Shown piece by piece: positions 25,501 through 37,700 of a stretch of 64,000 bases of DNA; position 1 is the first letter of the stretch; each line of letters starts with the position of its first letter. This DNA comes from Trileptium ribeirensis (taxonomy: Eukaryota; Nematoda; Enoplea; Enoplida; Thoracostomopsidae), in NCBI GenBank assembly GCA_030248225.1, contig JASANE010029411.1, positions 60,729 through 124,728 of the forward strand. The letters run 5' to 3'. Below the pieces are notes generated by a model. The model had not been told where the DNA came from. It made no database searches and worked only from the letters and a program-made list of their open reading frames with translations. The translations under genes and the position numbers were made by a program.

Positions 25501-28492
25501 ACAACGCGACGAATGCCTAACTCAGTTACTGCAACGTGTTTCAATGTTAGCTATTACAAATGTGTGACAGTATGCGCGAAACATTGCGTTTCGAGCGAAT
25601 ATCGATTGAGGGTCAGTAGGTATCGCACATAACAGACGGCGATTTATTTGGCAGATCGCATTCAGACGTAGTTGTCGAGCTGCAAGGTTAGTGTTGTAAA
25701 CAGCTCAGTCCGCTTGTGGCAATTTAACCTGGCTAATTTTTTGTTAGCATTCACAGTACTGGTTAGCAGTATCTTCCCAACAATCGCTAAACTAAAACAA
25801 GGAGTTCCGTTATACATACGTTAGGAACTATACGACCTGTCTCACAGCAGCTGTTAACAATTTGTAATTATTACATATCTAAAGCAGTAGTTCAAAAGCC
25901 TAACGTCGCTCAGTCAGTCAAGACTTTATTTTTCTTGGATAAAATCAGATTGCACGGTAAAATTAGCACATCACATATCACACAAGTGTATACTTAGCAC
26001 AACTTAGCAAGAACAATGAATGAAACACGAATTCTTGATAAGAGTATAAGATTTCGAAATCGTCACATAAAATCGCCAGGAATGACGTAATTCATTTCAA
26101 CCTTAACCACTTGATCCCGTTCTTACACAAATTTTTTCAAATCTCCCTTACCTACGTTTACGAGGGGTCGTTTGAAATTTTAAAAATTTATGTACCGATA
26201 AAACTTTTTTGAAGGACAAAGCACACCCAGTCTTTCGATATAGCGGTAGCGTCTTGAATTTCGATTTGATGTCATTTCAAACTGATTAGCCAAATATAAC
26301 TTATAGTTACATTCCAAGTTTCTAGATATTCCAACATTTTTGAATATATATTACGGATAATATCTGAGGATTCAAGGCAAAATCTATTCAATTTTTTTGC
26401 ATTCTGCCGATGTGTGTCGCTGCCCGCGTTTAACTGAACAAGATTTCATTATCAAAATTACTTGGCACAAAAAATCTTATGAAGCAAAGCCACAAGTACA
26501 GAGTTACAAGCGAGTAAACAACGAGAAAGTAAACATTAAATATTTTCTCCCAGCGAGCAGTGGTCAATTGTGGCGAGTACTGTAACAGACGTATTTAAAA
26601 CATTCGCCATACAACTTGGACGAAAACTCACACATTTTAGCAAAATCTGAAAAAATTGGGGAAATCAATTTCTAAAAATTTCCAACATTTTCAGTCCTTT
26701 GACTTACGGCCGTTTTGAATTTTGGCAATCTTTCGTGGCCTATATCTCAAAATACACATTTCGCAGCGAAAAAACCACCTTCCGGAATCTCTCTTCCAGT
26801 TCTTCAAGGTTGATGTTAAGCATTTTGTCAGAGCTGAGTTATGAGCCGAAATTTAGATTACCCCATAAAGTGAAAATTACAAAATTTTTCAAACTTGTTG
26901 GGGTTAACTATGAGATCATAAGGTCATTTAACCCGTTAAACAACTTGCTTTCAATGTTATACTGGCTGTGTTATTAACCGGACGGCGTCAGAGCTACCCA
27001 AAATAGTCTAATTTCGCCACTTTTTCAATAGAGATGTATGTAGGTCAACCGAACGTCTCGACAGCTTTGGATTTGCTAGATACAATAAAAGAAATTGTAT
27101 AAATCAAAAGGGGCAAAAATAGTTTTAAAATTTTTTCTTAAAATTTGTGATTTATATAATTTCAAAAGCTTCAGTCTTTTTGGAAGAATAGAGTTCTTCG
27201 GTTTTGATATATAACTAAAATGACCGCAGCGCTGTCAGTCACTGAAGCATTGCCGGCGTATAATTGCTATCATCGTACTTTAAAAGGGCTTGGGAACCTG
27301 AATTTGCATCGACAAAATGGTCAGTAACCACATTTGATTCGTTTTCACTCCATTTGTGAGTTACCAGTATATGCATACCTGCATGACCAACTTGGTAAAA
27401 TTTGACCTATATACGTGTCCCCAAGGAATATATCTCTATTATATACATGCATAACTGAATATGGCCATCCACCAAGGCGTATTTCTGGGTGATACACGCC
27501 CCCCAATGCTTGCTCCCATTCTTGAGAAGCAATCCATTTCATCGCTCTTCAAACGTTGTATGATGTTTGGAAGACCTAGGCATTAGAAATTATTGAAACG
27601 CAAGAGTCACAGTGAAGCATATAGTATTTGCACAAAGCTGTTTGTAGCAAGTCTAGACATTAAAAGATAGTGTAGACTTCAGAGCAAAGTCCGCCGTACA
27701 TTCGGCTAAGCCTCCACAAAGTTTTGTCGTTAACGACGAAAATCAAAAACCATTGCCGAAGAGATAGTTCATACACCGTGACAAATCATCGATCGCCAGA
27801 GAGCTCAGAACAGCCGCTGGCACGTTGGACTCGTTTAGGTTTTGTCCATTGCATCTTCAGACTGTTGCTTATCCACCCCGCAACAATATCCATTCCAAAT
27901 CTAACAACTAACCGGGCACAAGCTGGATGGCACACTTACGGCGCATATTATTTGTTGAACTCATCGACAGAAAGAACTATCCCATCTTCAACTATTGGTT
28001 TCAAGCTTATCAAATAGCCCCAGTACGGAATACATAAAAACAAAGACCGGGTCAGCGTTAACCGGGCAAAATAAGAGAATGTACAGTGTATTGTCTCCAA
28101 ATGCCAGTTAAGACAGTTGAGAGTTAGCGATACCAATTTCGAACTTGTGTATTAAGACGAACCAAAATATCATTGGGCCCAGACATGTTTCTCAGCGGCT
28201 GATTCAGCGACGCGTTTCGGTAGTCCACGAATGAACATCGCTTGATTCGCTTTCGGCAGAGTTAGTTCTTACAAATACTTGCGACCGCATTTGTTGTTGT
28301 ATAACAACACGTAATCAGGTTCGGACACGTATTTGGTTTGGTTTAAATTTAAAATAAACTACCATTACAATATCGCTGCGATAAAACGAATCTCAATAGA
28401 AACAAATCCCACAAGTTTGCATCGTCTTGCTGTGCACAGCATCCATCTCAACCGCACACAGGTTCAGTTCTTTGTCGGCTTCGGTCAATTAC
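22531..28492. other. No gene seen, 3' flank of PIG-W
   Basis: Apart from the microsatellite zone at 23.6 kb I found no exon with domain support. The PIG-W 3' UTR and poly(A) site must lie just below 28493. Confidence 0.5.
23580..23760. repeat. AT/ATAC microsatellite zone ending in a CACC/GGTG tract
   Basis: Low-complexity TATATA and CACATATACAC runs up to about 23700, then CCACCATCACCACCACC and a palindromic CCGGTCCCCACCGG followed by a G run. Confidence 0.8.
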
Positions 28493-28734
28493 TTAGCACC
28501 GAAGTCGGATCCGTCGAATGTAGAATACAAAAATGACCACCGACAGCGCGAAGGAGTACGCGAACATCAGGGAGTTGCTCAGCGAATGCGACGCGTAGTG
28601 TGTTGGGACTGCCATGTTGATGGCGCCGGTGAGGACATTGGCAAGCAGAAAGAACGCCAGACCGTTGTAATTGATCGCTTCCCACAAACACGGCTCGACG
28701 GTGTGGAGCGGGTGAAAGAGTTCGTTGTCGCGAC
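28493..28734 (-). CDS. PIGW: PIG-W exon 12, terminal
   Basis: Begins with GRDNELFHP and carries YNGLAFFLLANVLTGAINM, the hallmark C-terminal block. A last hydrophobic helix and a short basic tail (YIRRIRLRC) precede the stop. The acceptor is ATATTTTTCAG. Confidence 0.95.
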
Positions 28735-31700
28735 CTGAAAAATATCTCGGTTGCACATTATCACGTTTGTGCGACAGCAACAACGACGAACGGGGCGCGA
28801 TCAGTAATTATTCACGCATCGAGGCAAAAGCGGACAGCTAAACGACGGTTGCATATTTAGCCTCACACAGTTGTTAACGCAGCGATGTCTAGCAAAACAG
28901 GCATTTTCCCCGATGCCTGTAAAACACGCCCTGCCAGAAATGATTACTGTTGGCTCCAAAACTAATTATTAGTTTTCCCATAAGTTACTGGCATTTTTTG
29001 TACAACTTGGCACAACTTTCTTAAAATGAAATTTTTCAAATTTTCTATTTTGATCATTACGAAGAAAATAGTGAAAAAATTGCATTATTCTTGGCCTTTG
29101 AGAAACTGCGCCTTGTCTGCGCAAACAACCTACTTTTATCTATATCACTGTCTTCGGCTGGGCGAGGTCGTGCAATCAAAGACAAAGGAACGGTCATGGG
29201 AACCAAAACATATCTTATCGGCGATGGCAATCAAATGCAGCAGATGTTCCAGCGACATAAATTTGGGGCGAAACGTGCTAATCACGAAGGCTCCCACAAC
29301 CGTCGAGTTAAGGAAACATCCTGCCATGTCCACAGCCGTCCGGGAAGTGGGCGCAATTGCAAAGTTGAGGTGGGGACAAAATTTCGCTCTATGTTCTGCA
29401 CATTTGCATGTGTTCAGCCAATTTTGACAAATATCTTTACAGGATTATCTAAACTACCAAAATTATACCTGGGACGATTTCACCAGTTTCTGGGGTTCCC
29501 CTGTCGAAGTGAGGGACCATAAAATACTATCACAAAAAGATAAAATGTGTAACTTAGCAACTGATTGCAATTGTGCTTGAATAAAAAAGGGGAGTTACTG
29601 ATTTTTTGCAGCACAGGAGAATATCTGAGGATTTTCAAGGACAAATATGAAAAATTAGTATAATTTTTATCTAGTAATTTTAGCGGACCAGGAATTATAT
29701 CGGTACGGACTCAGGGGAAGCCAAAATTGATCTGGAGGCATGAACTGGATGAAATATGGGTGGTGGTCGATCTACCTGTCGCACCCTGTCCTAGTTGGAG
29801 AAGCCGCTTGAGGCAAGAGAACAAGGCAGTGGAAACCAGGGTTAGTCAGAAAATTTCTCCAGTATTTGAGTTAAAATTTTGTATTTTTGCTAAGTAGTGC
29901 GCAGGAAGGTCGGGTGCAGTAAACATGGCTTACCCTAGTGAAGTAACACCCATTGGGAACTTATATGCAGTACTCGCCGAAATGACCGCTGCTAGCACGA
30001 GACTTGCTCGTGGGAAAATAAAATTTTACAGTTTTTTGCTCGTTAAGCGACAGTCAATTGTGGCGACTACTATCCTGTATGCGATTATTCATATCGTATA
30101 AAGATTTCTGGAGAAATGCACAAATACTGCGCAACATCCACCGACGTAAAAAAATTCGGCCATTCACAGGTCATCTTGGACGTATTCGACCGTGATCAAA
30201 TAGTATTCGATCTGTTATGTGATCGTATTTTTGAACGAAATTTATAAAAAAACCACCGATTTCTGAGAGTAGCGCGAAGGGAACAGTAGTGTTTGTCAGT
30301 CCTTGTTTTATGGTGACACACATATTAAATCAACATTGGCTGGGCGGATAGATCACATCATGGAAAGCTTGAAATCTCTATTTGTGCCCTTCCCGATGCT
30401 AACACCCCCTAAAAAGCGTTCCAAAATGGGCTCCCGATGGAATCCAAAAATCTTGTTGTATCTCGACAACTTCAGGTCAATATAGTTTAATCGAACCGGG
30501 CTAATTCTGTAAGGTGAATAACATATATTATAATGGTTTGCTTCCCTGCTTTTTAGGATGTGGAATTCGGATTAAAATGGAATTTTAAATAGGCCCATGA
30601 GTCCCAAAATATACGAAAACGGCAATATCTCCACAATACATCCAGTTATATCGGTGTTATTGGCGTCAGTTTGTATCGCAATTCGTCTAAAGTAGCTGCG
30701 TATAATACGCTGCTATTGTCATTATTTATGCGCATACAAAATACCCGAAAATGGCAAAAAATACATATTCGGAACCGCTCGGTCTACATGGGTGCTACTT
30801 GTGTCTCATTTTGTACAGTAACTTAACCTTTATATCATATTTGCAGATGGTGAGCTGCCATTGTCAGTATTACGCTGCAGGGATGGGTCAAAATGGAGGG
30901 GTTTGTGAATGGGCCATGGAACCTAAATTACACGGAAACAGCAATATCTCCACATCCGCTCAAGTTATACGGGTGTTAGTGATCCCATTTTGTACAGCAA
31001 CTCATCCTCTATATCTTTGCACGTGGTGTGACACTTCTGTCATAATCACGCTGCAGAGTTGGGTCAAAACAGGTTCTAGAAAGCGCCGTCGCCATGGCTC
31101 CCAAAATACACGAAAATGGCTAAACGCGCGAGCTGTGTGGGTGTTATTAATCTTATATTTTGTAGAGCAATTTATTCCTAACGTGGATCCCTAAATATGA
31201 AATAAGCGGGTCAACTATTCAAGCAACATGGTTGATACTCGAAGCATTTTGCAAGTTGATGCTCAGTATAGCTGTGTACGTCTCCCTTCAGCACTGCGAA
31301 TTCCCCACTTTGGTGATAGTAGTAGTAGAATGATGGGTTGAATGGTTGTATTAACCATCCGCTCAGGCCAGAAGTGACCCATTGCGAAACCCTGCATGAA
31401 TTTAAATTTCCAAAAGAGTTCTATTAAAGAAATCTAAAATTTTATTCGGTTGAAGACGGGGGTATCTGTGTAGAGCTATACACTTTTACTAAAGAATTTC
31501 GTCCTTAAATCAACAAATTTACTACATTGACAATAAGGTGTGATGAAGTGCCAACTTGATTTAGACACCAATTGCAAGAATCATGTGCGACAAGTTTCAT
31601 GGTATTTAAAAATGTTTATTCAGTAAACAATGTCCTGTTATTGCTCTTTTTGCATCATACGCTTTTTATTTAATTTGCACACATAGGATGATAATTTCCT

Positions 31701-34700
31701 AAGCACAAATATTCGAGTTTGGCGACAGGACGTGCCGTCTTCCCAACTGTTATTCCACTGCGTCTCACACCATTGCTTAATGCATTTAGTAACACTGCTA
31801 AAACTAATCCTTACTGCAGGTTCACATTCAATAAATCTTGCGGACGCATCACTTTAGCAAGGTCATTAGCAATTTGATTACCTGTAAAATCACTATCTCC
31901 GTGAATCCATGCTAACGTTGCTTGATTATATGTCAGTAATTTATCTAGCGACTGCCTAAAATGCCTAACTGTATCAGACTTAATTGAGCAACTTGTAATA
32001 GCTTTAATAGCAGCTGGACTATCACTAAATATGATAACATGCTTATTTTTATCCCCTTTACCTTGGCGATAAGAAAAGCTACTAGTAAATATAAGCTAAA
32101 TGTCGTTCGAAACTGTACGGTGGAAACATGACATTCATTTGTGATAAGAGCACAGTATTGATAAATCAAGCAAAGTTTAAGCCAACAATTTCCTTGTCAT
32201 AAAGCCAAAAAGAACATTGAAAACTTGTCAGTCACACAAGGCTACCTTGAAAAATTAAAACTTCGGAGCTATATTTCACCATGAAATTCCATGTGACATA
32301 ACAAACATCACCTCTTAAAGCAACTCAGAAAACTGTTAAACACAAAATTAAAAACGCAAGATAAAAGTAACTTATTCAGCGACGTACCGGTGTGATAGAG
32401 CGGCATTTTGATGGCAACCATAAAGAGCGCAATGAGCTCAACGGTTAGATACATCAGCAGAAGTTGCAGCGTGATCCACAACTGAAAGGAAAAAATAACT
32501 ATTGTACAAGCCATATTTGTCGACGGGGGAAGGGTAGTGGGGGTGTCAAGCACTCCCTTCCACTCCTTGGCACCCCTCAAGCCAACCCCCCTTCCCGGCC
32601 CCTAAGGGACGGACCCACTCACGCTAAGTCACACTACCCCCACCCCAGCCGCGTGCAGAAGGAAAAAGTTTTTAGCGAAATTGGGAAAACCATGAGTTCC
32701 TGACAATTTAAAAAATTTACCCGTCCGCCAAGACCATCTACTCACCCTCTAAGCCAATGGACCTTCGACATGTATGGTACAAACCAACGTGACCTTAACC
32801 TCTGGACAGATTTGGCGTAAAATCAGACGAAAGCGCGAGATTTAACAAGAGCAACGGGAGTTGTGACGCTGAAACTATCCACGCTGCCTTTAGGAAGAAG
32901 TTTGTTTGATTAATGCGTGTAAGCCACATTATGCGGAGACAGCGCCAGTGATCGCGAAATGTAAACTGAAACACGTTTTATGTCAAAGGTTCCATCATTG
33001 ACGCAGCGTTCTGGGAAAAACCAATGAACCAGACAAAATAAGGCGACCACATAACAATAATTGTTCCGGTCGGCTCACTGATGTCGCAATTGATTAATTT
33101 TCTTCTTAGCCAACACAAATTTCACTTTATGAATATCAGGAAAATAGAAATTTACAATAAGTGTTTTCAACCGTGTATAAGTAACAACATGGTGTGAAAT
33201 GCGGATCGACGAAATCAGATTATCTGCAAGTTTTGTCTTCGACGTTGTATATTCTTTAATGCGTGGTTCACATTAAGATGCGTGCAATCATTGGACACGG
33301 TCACGCAAGAACCGCAGTGCTCGTTACACTGCGCCGTTACATTGTAATGTCGCTACAAGCTTCGTGCAACAGCTGACAATTTTGAACGACGCTTGTAGCG
33401 ACTATAGCGGTTGACGTTACACTGTCTGTAACAATGCTTAAAGATGCGCGCTGAGTGTAACGACAATAGCGAGCAATAATATCTTTGTACTGCAGCTGTA
33501 ACAGAACGCCAATGTAACAAGAAGTGAGAAAAATGCACGCCATGTTTCTTTAACGTTAAAAGTTGGTTTGTAGCGTAACGAAAGTAACTGTATAGGTTGC
33601 AACATTGGGTGTGGCTCTGAGAAGCTACACATTTGAATATGGAATTGGTAACTCTGGGCAGTGTTGTCCTTTTGGTAGCGTATCAATTTGTTAAGGAAGA
33701 GATTACTTAATTTAGGCTGCGAATAATAAGTTAGCCTAAGATTAAATACATAGTTAATCAATGTGCCCTGCTGAATTCATTATTAAACTTAAAGCGCACT
33801 TTCAGCTCTGCCTATTATACTTGAAAGTGGTTCAACCCACGAGTGGGCTGCTACCACTTAGGCATGGTTCACATAGAAATATGTGTTCTTAGTCGACGAG
33901 GTCAGCATATACACACGTGTGTATCTAAAATTAATCCAATATTACTTTCTATAGCAGGTTACACTGTCGCGATTTGTAGTTACACTAAGCGATACATTTG
34001 TAAGCTGATTTTTAACACATTAATCCATTTGTGGCATGTCGGCGTAACAATACGACATAAAATGAGACGAGTGATTTACTAACAGTAAGGAACCACTTAT
34101 ATACAGAAAATGTACAGTGACACGTATATTTGATTGTCCAATAGGAATGTTACAGCGAATATGAATAATGACACGTATCAATAATCAGTCAATCAGCGGC
34201 GAACAGCACTTCTGCCATTGAGTCTGTTTCGAATCCTTCAATAACCCAAGACCACGTCAGCCCTGAAGCATCTCGTATGGATCCTGCCGAGCGTCGCACA
34301 TGGCTGAGGTTAGGGGTCGTCGTTGAGTATTTGAGGGCCGTCGTAGAGCTCCCAGAGTGCTGCCACACATTTTAGTAAGATAACAAAAATAAACTAAAGG
34401 TATAACGCCGGCCTATTACTTGAAACGATTTTCTTTTAAACCAATTTCCAACATATGTCGAACGCTTCCTCCAGGACCATCGCATTAATTCATTTTAGTA
34501 AGATAACAAAAATAAACTAAAGGTATAACGCCGGCCTATTACTTAAAACGATTTTCTTTTAAACCAATTTCGAACATATGTCGAACGCTTCCTCCAGGAC
34601 CATCGCATTAATCCATTTTAGTAAGATAACAAAAATAAACTAAAGGTATAACGCCGGCCTATTACTTGAAACGATTTTCTTTTCAACCAATTTCCAACAT

Positions 34701-37700
34701 ATGTCGAACGCTTCCTCCAGGACCATCGCATTAATCCATTTTAGTAAGATAAAAAAATAAACTAAAGGTATAACGCCGGCCTATTACTTGAAACGATTTT
34801 CTTTTAAACCAATTTCCAACATATGTCGAACGCTTCCTCCAGGACCATCGCATTAATTCATTTTAGTAAGATAACAAAAATAAACTAAAGGTATAACGCC
34901 GGCCTATTACTTAAAACGATTTTCTTTTAAACCAATTTCGAACATATGTCGAACGCTTCCTCCAGGACCATCGCATTAATCCATTTTAGTAAGATAACAA
35001 AAATAAACTAAAGGTATAACGCCGGCCTATTACTTGAAACGATTTTCTTTTCAACCAATTTCCAACATATGTCGAACGCTTCCTCCAGGACCATCGCATT
35101 AATCCATTTTAGTAAGATAAAAAAATAAACTAAAGGTATAACGCCGGCCTATTACTTGAAACGATTTTCTTTTCAACCAATTTCCAACATATGTCGACGC
35201 TTCCTCCAGGACCATCGCATTAATACATTTTAGTAAGATAACAAAAATAAACTAAGGTATACGCCGGCCTATTACTTGAAACGATTTTCTTTTAAACCAA
35301 TTTCCAACATATGTCGACGCTTCCTCAGGCCATCGCATTAATCCATTTTAGTAAGATAACAAAAATAAACTAAAGGTATAACGCCGGCCTATTACTTGAA
35401 ACGATTTTCTTTTCAACCAATTTCCAACATATGTCGAACGCTTCCTCCAGGACCATCGCATTAATCCATTTTAGTAAGATAACAAAAATAAACTAAAGGT
35501 ATAACGCCGGCCTATTACTTGAAACGATTTTCTTTTAAACCAATTTCCAACATATGTCGAACGCTTCCTCCAGGACCTTCGCATTAATTTATTTTAGTAA
35601 GATAACAAAAATAAACTAAAGGTATAACGCCGGCCTTTTACTTGAAACGATTTTCTTTTCAACCAATTTCCAACATATGTCGAACGCTTCCTCCAGGACC
35701 ATCGCATTAATCCATTTTAGTAAGATAACAAAAATAAACTAAAGGTATAACGCCGGCCTATTACTTGAAACGATTTTCTTTTAAACCAATTTCGAACATA
35801 TGTTTGAATAAAAGATATAGTTTTCGAACATCAAAAGTTTTGAACAAAAAGTTTCCATTTCAGACATGGAATGAATGTATATACGTTTTTAAAATCCAAT
35901 GCATAGAATGTATCGCGTCGTTTAAGCAATATGGCTGTCGCATAACTTCTTTATACATATCTGCAAGAGCATTCGTGTTAAATCATAGTCCATGAACCCC
36001 TGTCAGGATGTGGCATTTCATACTGATTTTTCTTCGGAAAAAACCACCCAGCAGTGAATCCATAACGTCAAGCTAACTGTAGGTAGTCTTTTTGTGATTT
36101 GAAAGACAATTTCGATTAAAAATTAACGCTGTTGTAAGTTAGCGAATCTCTACAACAGCATTCGAATGTTCTATACTTAATCATTAAGCGTCACAACTTC
36201 CTAGTGTTGTTACACGCTGGCACTCAAGAGTTATAATGTGCAAATGTTGTTACGTAAAAGTAGCTTTGCGTAACAATTCGCGAAATTTGCACATTCAAAG
36301 GAACGTAATGTTTAGGTATGCGCCGCGTATATGCTTACGATGTCGGCTAAGTGAACACATTTCTTTGCAGACGAAGCGCAAAATTGCGAAAAAGCCAGAT
36401 ACGTTTCAAAAACCTTCTCATTGTTTTCAACGACCTCAAAAACCTTCATAATCGCAAATTTAGTAACTTTAATTTGAAAATCAATAAATCGGATTATAAC
36501 CCCTTCCACCTGTAGAAATGAGACGGCGGTCGAGTTATAACGAGGTCCAACAAAACAAGTTCTCCACAACGGGTTCAGATAACGAGGTCCAACAAAACAA
36601 GTTCTCCACAACTGGTTCAGATAACGAGGTCCAACAAAACAAGTTCTCCACAACGGGTTCAGATAACGAGGTCCAACAAAACAAGTTCTCCACAACGGGT
36701 TCAGATAACGAGGTCCAACAAAACAAGTTCTCCACAACGGGTTCAGATAACGAGGTCCAACAAAACAAGTTCTCCACAACGGGTTCAGATAACGAGGTCC
36801 AACAAAACAAGTTCTCAACAACGGTTCAGAAACCGGGTTCAGATAACGAGGTCCAACAAAACAAGTTCTCCACAACGCGTTCAGATAACGAGGTCCAACA
36901 AAACAAGTTCTCCACAACGGGTTCAGATAACGAGTCCAACAAAACAAGTTCTCCACAACGGGTTGATAACGAGGTCCAACAAAACAAGTTCTCCACAACG
37001 GGTTCAGATAACGAGGTCCAACAAAACAAGTTCTCCACAACGGGTTCAGATAACGAGGTCCAACAAAACAAGTTCTCCACAACGGGTTCAGATAACGAGG
37101 TCCAACAAAACAAGTTCTCCACAACGGGTTCAGATAACGAGGTCCAACAAAACAAGTTCTCCACAACGGGTTCAGATAACGAGGTCCAACAAAACAAGTT
37201 CTCCACAACGGGTTCAGATAACGAGGTCCAACAAAACAAGTTCTCCACAACGGGTTCAGATAACGAGGTCCAACAAAACAAGTTCTCCACAACGGGTTCA
37301 GATAACGAGGTCCAACAAAACAAGTTCTCCACAACGGGTTCAGATAACGAGGTCCAACAAAACAAGTTCTCCACAACGGGTTCAGATATATCTATCAAAT
37401 TAATTTTGTACTGTAATATTAAGGCTCTATAAAACTACATATAAACTTTTGCAGAAGGTCACAACTGGATCCAGGATTAGAGCCCAAAGGCATTTTTTAA
37501 TGCGCGCATGGGATCCGAAATGCACGACAGAGGTAATATCTCCATAATAAATGAATATGTAAACCATGTTAGGCTGATCTTGTACAGCGAGAGAAGCTGT
37601 ATCTAGATGCGGTGATGTGGTAGTTACCTATATTGTAGAATACGCTGAGAATTCGAAATCTTGGCCTCGACAAGTCTCCATTTGTGTTTAAGCAGGCATG

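Noticed and set aside
28427..28738. 103-codon plus-strand frame
   Set aside because: Antisense shadow of PIG-W exon 12.
36312..37432. Long open frames (up to 354 codons) on both strands
   Set aside because: They are read-throughs of the 42-bp minisatellite, whose length is a multiple of 3 and which lacks stops in several frames.
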